Below the pieces are notes generated by a model. That model searched no databases. It saw nothing but the letters and a program-made list of their open reading frames with translations, and was not told the origin of the DNA. Positions 36,240 to 45,614 of a stretch of 64,000 nt of DNA are shown here, in pieces. Location: NCBI GenBank assembly GCA_030584025.1, contig CP129487.1:434001-498000 (forward strand). Direction: 5' to 3'. The DNA comes from Cyclobacteriaceae bacterium. Its GTDB lineage: Bacteria > Bacteroidota > Bacteroidia > Cytophagales > Cyclobacteriaceae. A program made the translations under genes and the position numbers. How positions within the stretch are numbered: position 1 is the first letter of the stretch; each line of letters begins with the position of its first letter.

Positions 36240-36647
36240 TTAAGACACCGGATTTAACACAACACTAAAAACGGTAATGGTGTTCATGTCGCGGCCGTAA
36301 TATAATTTCTGAAGTGCATCCGTAATGTTTCCGGCCCGGAAGTATGAGGTATGCAGTTCTTTATCGCCTTTGGCTACCCACTGAATGGTGTAGCTGTTTT
36401 CTTTCTCTTTATAGTTCTGCACATATGTGTGCATCTTTTTCAGGGCATCGAGCTTGTCGGTTCCGGTTACGGAATGAAATAAAAACGACTGATTATGCCG
36501 CGGGTTAACGGTAATCAGGTCTAGCTTAACCTTGCCGTCAAGGGTCGAATACTCAAATACCAAATCAGCCGAACGCAGGCCCAGGTAGTTCTTGATTTCA
36601 TCCTGCAGGCGCGCTGCCTCAACATGTATTCCGCTGGTGGTTTCCAT
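36240..36647 (-). CDS. Unknown 135-residue protein upstream of IscA-type gene
   Basis: I do not recognise the family. The protein is soluble, with no signal peptide and no Cys, and predicted alpha-beta with a helical first part (VEAARLQDEIKNYLGL) and a beta-rich middle (DLITVNPRHNQSFLFHSVTG). The C-terminal part NITDALQKLYYGRDMNTITV looks conserved-like. It sits 13 bp before the HesB/IscA gene, so a link to Fe-S biogenesis or metabolism is possible but unproven. Confidence 0.75.
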   Translation of the reverse strand: METTSGIHVEAARLQDEIKNYLGLRSADLVFEYSTLDGKVKLDLITVNPRHNQSFLFHSVTGTDKLDALKKMHTYVQNYKEKENSYTIQWVAKGDKELHTSYFRAGNITDALQKLYYGRDMNTITVFSVVLNPVS

Positions 36648-36725
36648 TATCGTTTTTAGCTAACACAGTCAAAAACTTTCCAAAAGGCTGAAAAGTTTCT
36701 CAATTTAACGGCAAAGTTAACAATT

Positions 36726-37133
36726 ATGGAAAAACTCGAGCATATCGGCATTGCGGTTAAAAATCTGGCGGAAGCCAATGCCTTGTTTGCCCGGCTGCTG
36801 GGAAAGGAACATTATAAGATTGAAACAGTAGAATCTGAGGGGGTTCGCACCTCATTTTTTGAGCTTAACGGTGTGAAGATTGAATTACTGGAGGCCACCC
36901 GCCCCGATTCACCCATTGCAAAATATATCGAGAAGCGAGGCGAAGGCATTCACCATCTGGCGTTTGCGGTGGCAGATGTGCGCAAGAGCATGGAGCATTA
37001 TAAGCAGGATGGTTTTGAGCTGATTAATCCCGAACCAAAAAAGGGAGCAGACAACAAGGAAATTTGTTTTCTGCACCCCAAATCAACTAACGGAGTTTTG
37101 GTAGAACTCTGTCAGGATATTACCGGCTCTTAG
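36726..37133 (+). CDS. mce: Methylmalonyl-CoA epimerase
   Basis: This VOC-fold enzyme interconverts (R)- and (S)-methylmalonyl-CoA in the propionyl-CoA pathway. The 135-residue protein begins MEKLEHIGIAVKNL (first metal His) and has GEGIHHLAFAVADV (second His) and VLVELCQD (final Glu). The size and motifs are standard. Its 3' end overlaps the convergent small lipoprotein gene by 14 bp. Confidence 0.93.
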   Translation: MEKLEHIGIAVKNLAEANALFARLLGKEHYKIETVESEGVRTSFFELNGVKIELLEATRPDSPIAKYIEKRGEGIHHLAFAVADVRKSMEHYKQDGFELINPEPKKGADNKEICFLHPKSTNGVLVELCQDITGS

Positions 37134-37287
37134 GATAGTTCGGCACTTCCTTTTTGCCATATTGGATGGCATTGTAGTACCGTTGTTTTTGTTTGCCCAG
37201 TTTAGTTTCATAATACGGCCGGGGCACCGTGGAACAAGATGCGAATACGATTAAAGCCAGGACAAGCCACGCCAACATTTTTTTCAT
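37120..37287 (-). CDS. 55-residue small lipoprotein
   Basis: From ATG 37287 the product begins MKKMLAWLVLALIVFASCST with a clear lipobox (VFASC, Cys18), and the 37-residue mature part is basic (KLGKQKQRYY). It is convergent with mce (14-bp overlap). No function recognised; small basic lipoproteins of this kind are common in Bacteroidota. Confidence 0.65.
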   Translation of the reverse strand: MKKMLAWLVLALIVFASCSTVPRPYYETKLGKQKQRYYNAIQYGKKEVPNYPKSR

Positions 37288-37338
37288 AATTGTGCTTTCT
37301 GGTTGTGCATAGATACCGGGTGGTGTGGAATAAAATCC

Positions 37339-37366
37339 TTGAAATCGGGTTATAATCTTACTTTTG
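37339..37366 (+). promoter_or_regulatory. Putative promoter for thiL
   Basis: TTG at 37339-37341 and TACTTTTG at 37359-37366 with a 17-bp gap match the TTG/TAnnTTTG consensus. It lies 55 bp before ATG 37421. No TPP riboswitch motif is visible in the short leader. Confidence 0.5.
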
Positions 37367-37420
37367 TGGGGCGAAGCGTTTGCATAAACGCTGAATGAAC
37401 GGTTACAACAGTTAAAACAC

Positions 37421-38464
37421 ATGAGCGAAAAGCGATCGGAAATTAATGAGTTGGGTGAATTTGGTCTGATCGACCGGATTGCCAGTCGGGTGTCTCTTCA
37501 AAACCCATCTTCTATAAAAGGAATTGGCGATGACGCAGCCGTGATTGATGCCGGCAACGATTTTGTGCTGGTGTCAACCGATTTGTTGGCAGAAGGTGTG
37601 CATTTTGATCTCGCATTCACTCCGCTTCAGCACTTGGGGCACAAGGCAGTTTCGGTAAATGTTTCCGACATCGCAGCGATGAATGGAAAAGCGGAACAGG
37701 TTGTTGTTTCGCTAGCATTGAGTAATCGTTTTTCTGTTGAAGCAATTGATGCCTTGTATGAAGGCATTCGTGCAGCTTGCACACAGTATAAAGTTGACCT
37801 GGTTGGTGGTGATACAACGGCCTCACGAGCAGGGCTGATCATTTCCATTACGGTAATCGGTCGTGTGGCAAAAGATAAAGTGGTTTATCGTTCGGGTGCG
37901 AAGGCTAATGATATTATTTGTGTTACCGGAGATTTGGGTGCTGCCTATGCCGGACTCCAGATTTTAGAACGGGAGAAAGAAGTTTATCTGTCAAACCCCG
38001 ACATGCAACCGGGACTTGAAAAGTATGAATACATTGTTGGTCGGCAATTAAGACCGATTGCCCGCACCGATGTTGTTTTTGAATTGGATGAGTTGGGTGT
38101 TACCCCTACTTCCATGATTGATATTTCCGATGGACTTGCTTCGGAGTTATTTCACCTCGGAAAAAATTCAAAAGTAGGTACACGCATTTTTGAAGATAAG
38201 ATTCCGATTGATCAGGTTACATTTGAAACCACCGCGATGGAGTTTAAGATCGACCCCATTACCTGTGCGCTTAATGGCGGTGAAGATTATGAATTGCTGT
38301 TTACCATTCCGCAGCACGATTTTGAAAAGGTCAAAAACCATCCCGATATCCACATGATTGGATATGTACACGAAAAGCCGAATGAACACATTATGGTTAC
38401 GAAGCAAGGTAATGTGGTGCCACTACGGGCACAAGGTTGGGATCATTTCAAACCTTCAGTCTGA
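37421..38464 (+). CDS. thiL: Thiamine-monophosphate kinase
   Basis: ThiL phosphorylates thiamine monophosphate to thiamine pyrophosphate. The 347-residue protein has the PurM-like fold with GIGDDAAVID (ATP/metal loop), STDLLAEGVHFD, HKAVSVNVSDIAAMNGK, DLVGGDTTAS and ISDGLASELFHL. No other thi genes are adjacent. Its 3' end overlaps the 3' end of the convergent kinase gene by 22 bp. Confidence 0.94.
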   Translation: MSEKRSEINELGEFGLIDRIASRVSLQNPSSIKGIGDDAAVIDAGNDFVLVSTDLLAEGVHFDLAFTPLQHLGHKAVSVNVSDIAAMNGKAEQVVVSLALSNRFSVEAIDALYEGIRAACTQYKVDLVGGDTTASRAGLIISITVIGRVAKDKVVYRSGAKANDIICVTGDLGAAYAGLQILEREKEVYLSNPDMQPGLEKYEYIVGRQLRPIARTDVVFELDELGVTPTSMIDISDGLASELFHLGKNSKVGTRIFEDKIPIDQVTFETTAMEFKIDPITCALNGGEDYELLFTIPQHDFEKVKNHPDIHMIGYVHEKPNEHIMVTKQGNVVPLRAQGWDHFKPSV

Positions 38465-41400
38465 TCGGGTAGATTTAGCGGTAACCGGATGGTAAATTCT
38501 GTACCGGTATTTTCATGGCTTTCAATGTGCAACGTGCCTTTGTTAAGCTGAACAAAGTTTTTACATAAGATTAATCCGAGGCCGGTACCTTTTTCATTAG
38601 CGGTTCCCACTTTCAATGAGGTTTGCTCATCGGCCATAAGCTTTTCAATGTATTGCCGGCTCATGCCAATGCCTTCATCAGTAATTTTAATGATGGCGTG
38701 TTGATGGTTGGCGGTGGCCTGTATCTTAACCAGTTTCCCTTCTGTGGTAAATTTCAATGCATTGGAAACCACATTTCTGAGCGCAACGTACAGCATGTTC
38801 TCATCACCAAATATCGTGATCTCTTCATGTACTGAAAGTTCAAAGTTGATTCGCTTCTTTTCTGCTGTGAGTTCGTATAGTGAATGGATTTTTTGCAGCG
38901 TTTCAGTAAGTGAAAATGTTGAAGGTGTATAGGTGATGGTACCCGTTTGCGACATTGACCAGAACAAGGTATTGTCGATGAGATCAAGTGAACTACTTAC
39001 GGAGTTGCGGATGCTTTTGGCGTGCTTCTTAATGGCTTCTTTGGGTAACGCTTCTACGTTCTCAATGATAATCGACAAGAATCCTTTTAGCGTGGTGAGT
39101 GGTGAGCGGAGATCGTGCGAGAGAATGGAGAAAATCAAATCCTTTTTTTGATTCAATACTTCCAGTTCTTCACGCGATTTTTCGATTTCAGCTGTACGTT
39201 CCTTTAATAGTTGTTCAAGGCGCTCTTTGTCGCGCCTGGTTTTTGCAGCGTATGCTTTTATGCTGGAGTATGTAGCGAGGCCTACGGCCACAATCGAAAG
39301 CGAAATAAACCACCAGGTTTGCCAAAAGGGATATCCAATTTCAACGCCCATCGAATCGGACTCAGTAACCTCGCCCCTGAATTTTGTGCGGATGCGGAAC
39401 GTATACTTTCCGGGCTTTAAATTGTTATAGGTTATTGTGTTTGACTGACTAACATTCCATTGCGTGTCATGGTTCTCTAGTATGTATTCTGTGATGTGCG
39501 TTGAGGGTTGCTGATAGTTGGGTACAAGTATGCTGAATGAAACCTGATTTTGGTTGTGTTGCAGTTTCAGCGATGACGACTGCCGGAGATTAATATGGAA
39601 TGCATGTTGTGTATCTTTAAGTCCGTACGCATTGAGAATTACAGGTTTAACCGATGCGTAGCCTGTTGTTATTTTTTTCGGATCAAAGATGTTCAAGCCA
39701 TTAATTCCACCAAATACAATCTCATGCTGTTGTGTTTTTAGGTATGCGAGGCGGTTGAATTCCAGGTCCTGCACCCCTTCGCTAACGGCAAATTGTGTAA
39801 CGCTACGACTTTCTCGTTCAAACTTTAAAATTCCCTGGTTGGTACTAATCCAAACATTATTATCTTCATCCGGAATGCTGGCGTAAATGGTGTTGGTATT
39901 AAGCTCGGGAATGTCAATTCGTTTAATGGCTTCTTCCGGAGAATTTAACTTACCCATGTCAAGCTGCCATAAACCAGAGTTGAATGTGCCAATCCAAAGT
40001 TTGTTGTCAATTTCCTCAATGGATAAAACCATGAAGTAGGATCCATCCGGGCGAACCGGATTTTTTTCGATGGGATAATACGTAAAAGTTAAATCATCAT
40101 TCACAATCGAAACACCTCCCTGAACACCCACCCAAATTCTTTCTTCGTTATCCAGATAAAGAGCTGTAGCATTTATGGCGCGTTTTTGTGGATCACTTGA
40201 AAAATTACTGTATTTGGAAATTTGTTGAGTCTTCAGATCATAAACAAATAGTGCTCCCGTAGCAAGGATGTATAGTTTTTGACTACGCTGGATAATTTGC
40301 CGGGTCATTTTATTTGAAAAATCGGCTTGCAAGGGTTTATACCACGAAAAGGTATAGTTTCTTTTATCCATCGCTACAAGGCCAACGGATGAGGCAATGA
40401 GTATGGTGTTTGCATCCAGGTCATGGAAGTACATGGGCACACAAGGTTTTTCCACTTCCGGAAGTTTTATCCGGTGCCGGATAACGGTAGAGGTTTTTCG
40501 GTTGATCTGGTTTACAAATCCACCATCAGTGCCGATTAATAAGTCGCCATTGTCTGCTTCATAAATCCCACGAACCATCTTATCGGATAGTGAGTTGTTA
40601 TTAAGCGGATCATTGGTGATGTGCTGAAATTTTATTTTTGTGGGATCGTATTTATTGAGCGCGCCCGTGGCCCCTATCCAGATGATTCCGGTTTTGTCTT
40701 CAAAAATGGATGTGCAATTATCACCGCTTAACGAAGAGGAGGAGAGGGGATTACGAACAGCAGGCAAAAACCTGTCTTCGGTTGCGCTGTAGACCGCTAA
40801 CCCGCCCGACTTGGTTAAAATCCACACCAATTGATTTTGATCTATAAAAATGTTGTTGATGCGATTATAGAATGGACTTGTATCGGGAGCAAAGTATTTG
40901 GTAAAGCGTTTATTATCCAGGTCATAAATGAGGGCTCCTTGCTTTTCTGTGCCAAGGTATAGTCTGTTCTTGTTGTCAATTTCCATAGCCGTAACGCGAC
41001 CGTAAACAGTAAATTCAGTGTTTGGCCAGGATATGTATACCGAGTCAATCACTTTCTTTTCTTTCAAGAAAAATACTTTACGTAAATCACCTACCAGCAA
41101 TTGATCATGATGTACAATCAATGATGTTGCTGTATTCGTATTAACGTGTGGATATGTGAATTTCTTCAGCGTATCATTTTCAAGGTAGAAAAGTCCGCTG
41201 TTAAAGGTGGTTGTCCATATTACGCCATCGGGCATTTGTGCGAGTTCATTTACAATGGGTAATCCATCGCGGGCCGGTAATTTTCGTAGAGCGTTTGTAT
41301 GGTAACTGTACTCCACTATGCCATAGTTTCGGGTGGCAATCAGCAAGCGTCTTTTAATCGGATCATAGAAAAGTCGGTTGATTTCGCGACCACCAATTGA

Positions 41401-41643
41401 GCCAGAATCGGGTAAGTTGGCATACCGGGTAAAGGTTAAGCCATCATATTGAAAAAGTCCGTCAGCCGCCACCCAAATGGTACCCTCCGGATCCTGAAGC
41501 ACATCAACAATTTCAGAGGACCGAATGGTGCCTGGAATGGTGAGTTGTTCAAAAACAAGTTGTTCGGGTAAAATCTGCGCATGCAGACTACCTGGCAGTA
41601 GAATGAGGAAGATGAACGCAATATAATTCAGACAAAAGCGCAT
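38443..41643 (-). CDS. Large periplasmic-propeller sensor histidine kinase (Reg_prop/Y_Y_Y type)
   Basis: Starting at ATG 41643 (MRFCLNYIAFIFLILLPG) gives 1066 residues. A signal peptide is followed by about 14 propeller repeats of the Reg_prop kind (for example DPEGTIWVAADGLFQYD, IWIGATGALNKYDP), a Y_Y_Y immunoglobulin-like domain (about 690-765; TYNNLKPGKYTFRIRTKF), one membrane helix, a coiled coil, HisKA with SHDLRSPLTTLKG (His about 843) and HATPase with NVVSNALKFT, DEGIGM and GTGLGLI. There is no receiver or AraC domain, so it is a plain sensor, unlike the hybrid sensors of polysaccharide loci. The start overlaps the stop of the upstream 122-residue gene (TGATG). Confidence 0.9.
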   Translation of the reverse strand: MRFCLNYIAFIFLILLPGSLHAQILPEQLVFEQLTIPGTIRSSEIVDVLQDPEGTIWVAADGLFQYDGLTFTRYANLPDSGSIGGREINRLFYDPIKRRLLIATRNYGIVEYSYHTNALRKLPARDGLPIVNELAQMPDGVIWTTTFNSGLFYLENDTLKKFTYPHVNTNTATSLIVHHDQLLVGDLRKVFFLKEKKVIDSVYISWPNTEFTVYGRVTAMEIDNKNRLYLGTEKQGALIYDLDNKRFTKYFAPDTSPFYNRINNIFIDQNQLVWILTKSGGLAVYSATEDRFLPAVRNPLSSSSLSGDNCTSIFEDKTGIIWIGATGALNKYDPTKIKFQHITNDPLNNNSLSDKMVRGIYEADNGDLLIGTDGGFVNQINRKTSTVIRHRIKLPEVEKPCVPMYFHDLDANTILIASSVGLVAMDKRNYTFSWYKPLQADFSNKMTRQIIQRSQKLYILATGALFVYDLKTQQISKYSNFSSDPQKRAINATALYLDNEERIWVGVQGGVSIVNDDLTFTYYPIEKNPVRPDGSYFMVLSIEEIDNKLWIGTFNSGLWQLDMGKLNSPEEAIKRIDIPELNTNTIYASIPDEDNNVWISTNQGILKFERESRSVTQFAVSEGVQDLEFNRLAYLKTQQHEIVFGGINGLNIFDPKKITTGYASVKPVILNAYGLKDTQHAFHINLRQSSSLKLQHNQNQVSFSILVPNYQQPSTHITEYILENHDTQWNVSQSNTITYNNLKPGKYTFRIRTKFRGEVTESDSMGVEIGYPFWQTWWFISLSIVAVGLATYSSIKAYAAKTRRDKERLEQLLKERTAEIEKSREELEVLNQKKDLIFSILSHDLRSPLTTLKGFLSIIIENVEALPKEAIKKHAKSIRNSVSSSLDLIDNTLFWSMSQTGTITYTPSTFSLTETLQKIHSLYELTAEKKRINFELSVHEEITIFGDENMLYVALRNVVSNALKFTTEGKLVKIQATANHQHAIIKITDEGIGMSRQYIEKLMADEQTSLKVGTANEKGTGLGLILCKNFVQLNKGTLHIESHENTGTEFTIRLPLNLPDQTEGLK

Positions 41644-42011
41644 CAATCTTCCGGGTAAGGTATAAATACAAAGTTGGTAAACTCTTTGTCGACTACAAAC
41701 AAACAACAAAACTCATCGGGATCTTTGTAGGCAGCTTTGAAGGCATCTTGTTTATCTGCATCAATTAACCCGCGTTGTACAAACTCATCCATGTAACTGA
41801 TGTAGTAATTCCATTCCAGGTCTGCCACTTGCTTGCTAATTAAGATCTGGCCAATGGGTTGTAATTCCTTACAAACCGGAAAGACCGGATATTCTGAAAA
41901 CCCTCTTTTGCGAACCTGGTAGGAAGCCTCTTTAATCGAATCTGCCACTTTCACAAAATCCTGTGATATAGTACCTAAATATTTTCCACTTAACTCCGGA
42001 TCGTTGTGCAT
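41643..42011 (-). CDS. Unknown 122-residue protein coupled to the sensor kinase
   Basis: The protein has no signal peptide or membrane segment. Sequence such as EYPVFPVCKELQPIGQIL and CCLFVVDKEFTNFVFIPYP is not from a family I can name. Its stop codon overlaps the kinase start (TGATG at 41645-41641), so translation is coupled and the two probably function together or share expression. It is divergent from the 42105 gene. Confidence 0.7.
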   Translation of the reverse strand: MHNDPELSGKYLGTISQDFVKVADSIKEASYQVRKRGFSEYPVFPVCKELQPIGQILISKQVADLEWNYYISYMDEFVQRGLIDADKQDAFKAAYKDPDEFCCLFVVDKEFTNFVFIPYPED

Positions 42012-42104
42012 TGTTATAAAAAATGAACCACTAAAATAATATGTTGCCTTGTTTCCCTGCCCTCAAGGTAAGAATTCCCTATTTTCGAACATAAACCCAT
42101 TGAA

Positions 42105-44939
42105 ATGAGATTAATTATACTGTTTTTGATGTTTGCCCTATGCCTGTCGGTGTATGGTCAACCTTCCTCTGAAAGTGAAATTCAGGCCTCCTTCGAAACC
42201 CGTAAAAAGCTGGCCGAACAATCTATATTAAGGAATTATCCTGTACGCAATATCGGGCCAACGGTACAAGGTGGCCGTATTGTGGATATTGAGGTAAACC
42301 TGAAAAACACGCATGAATACTACCTCGGCTTTGCCTCAGGCGGAATTTTCAAAACAGAGAACAACGGCATAACCTTTAATCCCATTTTTGATGAAGTGGA
42401 TGCGATGGGCATTGGCGATTTTGCCTTGTCGCAATCTGATCCAAAAATTTTATATGTGGGTACAGGTGAAAAGAACAGTAGCCGTTCCAGCTATGCCGGT
42501 AGTGGTATGTACAAAAGCACAGATGGCGGGAAAACCTGGCAACATATTGGTCTGACCGGAACACAACATGTCAGCCGCGTACTCATTCATCCGCAGGATA
42601 ACAACACCGTGTGGGTGGCGGCTATAGGTGCGTTGTATTCAAAAAATGCTGAGCGTGGTGTTTTCAAAACTACCGATGGTGGACAAACCTGGAAGAAAAC
42701 ACTTTTTGTAAACGACAGCACCGGTATTATTGATCTGGTTATTAACCCAACCAATCCGAATCAGTTGTTGGCATCCTCGTGGGAGCGTTCGCGTAAAGCG
42801 TGGGATTTTAAAGAAGGCGGTGAAGGTTCTTCTATTTACAAATCGGATGATGGCGGTGAAAGCTGGTATAAATCGGTGGCGGGTTTTCCGCAAGGTGCAC
42901 AAGTGGGGCGCATCGGGTTAGATGTTTCAGCTGCAAATCCAGCAGTGGTGTACGCCATTCTGGACAATCAAGGCGAAGTGCCGCAAGCCGATCAGCCTGC
43001 TACGGCCAGCGGTCAGTTAAAGTCGGAAGATTTTAAGAATATGACCAAAGATGCTTTTTCGAAACTGGATGATAAAAAGCTGGATGAATTTCTGCGCAAT
43101 AACCGCTTTCCGCAAAAGTACGATGCTAAGAAAGTGAAGAAAGATGTTGGTGATGGAAAATATGTTCCCGCAGCGTTGTACGAATACCTGGGTGGGGATG
43201 CTAACGCTAACCTGTTCAACAAAAAAATTATTGGCGCAGAAGTTTATCGTTCGGATGACAACGGTACTACATGGAAAAAGATGAACAGCTACGACCTGGA
43301 TGGTGTGTTCTTTACATACGGGTACTACTTCGCGGAAATGCGGGTTGATCCCTCCAATGCCGACAAGGTCTATATCTATGGTGTGCCGTTACTCAAATCA
43401 AATGATGGTGGCGTTACCTGGAATCATTTAGATACCCTGCGAGGCGAACAGAACATTCATGTGGATCATCATGCATTATGGGTGAACCCCACCAATGGAA
43501 AGCACATGCTACTGGGTAATGATGGTGGTTTGTATGTGAGCTACGATGAAGGCGCGTACTGGCAACACATAAATAATATGCCGGTAGGTCAGTTTTACAC
43601 CGTGAATGTAGATATGGAAACACCCTACAATGTGTATGGTGGATTACAAGACAATGGAGTACTGAAAGGTTCAGCGCGATCTGTGCCCAATGTGAGCAAA
43701 CACTGGGAAAGAATTGGTGGAGGCGATGGCATGTACGTAGCGGCCGATCCACGCAACAGTAAGTTGGTATATTGGGGTTTTCAGTTTGGTAATTATTTCC
43801 GTGTTGAACCTGGGAAACCTGGAGCGCGCATTACCCCGCGTAACGATGTAGGTGAAGCGACTTATCGTTGGAACTGGTGCACGCCTTTGCAACTGAGCAA
43901 ACACAATCCGGATATTGTGTACATGGCAGCACAAAAAGTATTCAGGAGTTTAAATAAAGGAGAGACCTGGGAGAGCATCAGCGATGATCTTACCAAAAAT
44001 TTAAAGCAAGGTGATGTGCCTTTCTCCACCATCAGTGCGTTGGAGGAATCTCCGTTAAAATTCGGATTGCTGTATGCCGGTACGGATGATGGAAACCTGT
44101 GGGTAACTAAAAATGGCGGAGGCAGTTGGGAAAAAATTGTTTCTGGATTGCCGCAAAACCGGTGGGTGAGTTCCATTTCCCCATCACCACACGATGAGGC
44201 AACGGTTTACGTGTCACTGAATGGCTATCGCAACGATGATTTCAAAACCTACCTGTACCTGAGTTCCGATTACGGCAAAACCTGGAAGAGTGTAAAAGGA
44301 AATTTACCGGAGTCGGTAGCGAACGTAATTATCCAAGATCCGGTTCAACCCAGTTTACTGTACTGTGGATTAGATAACGGAACGTATGTGAGTTTGGATA
44401 ATGGTAATGTGTGGCACTATTTAACCGGAGCACTTAACGTAGCTTCCTACGATATGATGGTGCATCCGCGTGAAAATGAACTGGTGGTAGGTACACATGG
44501 GCGCAGTATTTTTGTTGCGGATGTTAAACCGCTTCAATCGCTGAAAGATGCAGGCAAAGCCATTATGGCATTTGCGCCACAAAGTATACGCCACAGCGAG
44601 CGCTGGGGACAAAAGCAATACCCATGGGCAGAGGCCAATGAGCCAAAAGTGAATGTGTTGTATTATGTTGGAAAAGCAGCGCCTACAGTTGCTGTAGAAA
44701 TATACGATGAAAAGAAAAACCTCGTACGTAAGCTTACCACATCGGGTTCAGCTGGATTTCAAACATTCACCTGGGATGTAAAAGTCAATGAAGCGGTTGC
44801 TGCCCCTGCAAAAGGCAAAGGAAAGTCGAAAGCTACTGCCCCAACAGAACCAACCTTGAAATATGCTGGCAAAGGCAAGTACACGATTAAGTTTGTGAAT
44901 GGAAATGAGGTAAGCGAAGTCTCAATGGAAATAAGATAA
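42105..44939 (+). CDS. Secreted BNR/Vps10-like beta-propeller protein
   Basis: The 944-residue protein has a signal peptide (MRLIILFLMFALCLSVYGQ) and many BNR/Asp-box-type repeats, with motifs such as SADGGKTW-like STDGGKTWQHI, TTDGGQTWKK, SDDGGESWYK and SNDGGVTWNHL. These build sialidase/sortilin-like propellers. A charged spacer (about 295-345) interrupts the repeats, and a C-terminal beta domain ends with KGKYTIKFVNGNEVSEVSMEIR; a linker with GKGKSKAT precedes it. The protein is likely periplasmic or surface-exposed; enzymatic activity is unproven. A terminator follows. Confidence 0.85.
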   Translation: MRLIILFLMFALCLSVYGQPSSESEIQASFETRKKLAEQSILRNYPVRNIGPTVQGGRIVDIEVNLKNTHEYYLGFASGGIFKTENNGITFNPIFDEVDAMGIGDFALSQSDPKILYVGTGEKNSSRSSYAGSGMYKSTDGGKTWQHIGLTGTQHVSRVLIHPQDNNTVWVAAIGALYSKNAERGVFKTTDGGQTWKKTLFVNDSTGIIDLVINPTNPNQLLASSWERSRKAWDFKEGGEGSSIYKSDDGGESWYKSVAGFPQGAQVGRIGLDVSAANPAVVYAILDNQGEVPQADQPATASGQLKSEDFKNMTKDAFSKLDDKKLDEFLRNNRFPQKYDAKKVKKDVGDGKYVPAALYEYLGGDANANLFNKKIIGAEVYRSDDNGTTWKKMNSYDLDGVFFTYGYYFAEMRVDPSNADKVYIYGVPLLKSNDGGVTWNHLDTLRGEQNIHVDHHALWVNPTNGKHMLLGNDGGLYVSYDEGAYWQHINNMPVGQFYTVNVDMETPYNVYGGLQDNGVLKGSARSVPNVSKHWERIGGGDGMYVAADPRNSKLVYWGFQFGNYFRVEPGKPGARITPRNDVGEATYRWNWCTPLQLSKHNPDIVYMAAQKVFRSLNKGETWESISDDLTKNLKQGDVPFSTISALEESPLKFGLLYAGTDDGNLWVTKNGGGSWEKIVSGLPQNRWVSSISPSPHDEATVYVSLNGYRNDDFKTYLYLSSDYGKTWKSVKGNLPESVANVIIQDPVQPSLLYCGLDNGTYVSLDNGNVWHYLTGALNVASYDMMVHPRENELVVGTHGRSIFVADVKPLQSLKDAGKAIMAFAPQSIRHSERWGQKQYPWAEANEPKVNVLYYVGKAAPTVAVEIYDEKKNLVRKLTTSGSAGFQTFTWDVKVNEAVAAPAKGKGKSKATAPTEPTLKYAGKGKYTIKFVNGNEVSEVSMEIR

Positions 44940-44959
44940 ATTTGAAAATTCACTTTTAT

Positions 44960-44998
44960 AACCCTGTCCGTTTAAAGATGGACAGGGTTTATTTTTTT
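44960..44998 (+). terminator. Rho-independent terminator
   Basis: AACCCTGTCC and GGACAGGGTT flank a 10-bp loop, followed by ttattttttt. It ends the BNR/Vps10-like gene. Confidence 0.88.
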
Positions 44999-45084
44999 CT
45001 GACTTTTATCCATTGGTGTAAACCATCGGTTTTTGCTGTTTGATTAATTCAGGGTTGAGTAACTTATATGGAAATAATAACCAT

Positions 45085-45609
45085 ATGAGTTCACAATCAT
45101 CCATCTCGCGAGGAGACTTTATCCAGCTTTCCTTATTAGGGATTGCCGGCATTACCCTTCCAACCCTTTCACTTGCGCAGGACAAGCAGGAACGTCCTCC
45201 TGCCATCAATCTTGAAATTGTAAAAGAGTTTGTTGGTGTTTCGCACAGCAACCTCGATCGGGTAAAAGAGATGCTGGAGAATGATCCGCAATTACATGTT
45301 TCCTTCGATTGGGGTGGTGGCGATTATGAATCAGGCATTGAAGCTGCCGGGCATGTTGGTAACAAGGATATTGCCGGTTATCTTCTTTCAAAAGGTGCAC
45401 GTTACAACATCTACCTGGCCAGTATGCTCGGGCACATCGATGTTGTTAAACAAGTACTAACGTTCAATCCCGCACTGCTCAACTCAAAGGGTCCGCATGG
45501 TTTTACCATGTTACACCACGCCAAAAAAGGAGCATCCCAGGTTGTAGTGGAGTACCTGGAGTCGCTGGGAGCCGTGCAAACAAGAATTAACTTTTACGAA
45601 AAGGGGTAG
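45085..45609 (+). CDS. Exported ankyrin-repeat protein
   Basis: From ATG 45085 (MSSQSSISRGDFIQLSLL) there are 174 residues; the TTG 45 bp upstream is unlikely. The N-terminus looks like a Tat signal whose second arginine is Gly (SRGDFIQLSLLGIAG), then about three ankyrin repeats (DYESGIEAAGHVGNKDIAGY, YNIYLASMLGHIDVVKQVL). Ankyrin repeats bind proteins; no partner is known. The gene is alone and convergent with the tricorn-like gene (5-bp gap). Confidence 0.8.
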   Translation: MSSQSSISRGDFIQLSLLGIAGITLPTLSLAQDKQERPPAINLEIVKEFVGVSHSNLDRVKEMLENDPQLHVSFDWGGGDYESGIEAAGHVGNKDIAGYLLSKGARYNIYLASMLGHIDVVKQVLTFNPALLNSKGPHGFTMLHHAKKGASQVVVEYLESLGAVQTRINFYEKG

Positions 45610-45614
45610 AGCCT

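Noticed and set aside
37339..37420. TPP riboswitch in the thiL leader
   Set aside because: The leader is about 55 nt with no conserved TPP-box bases.
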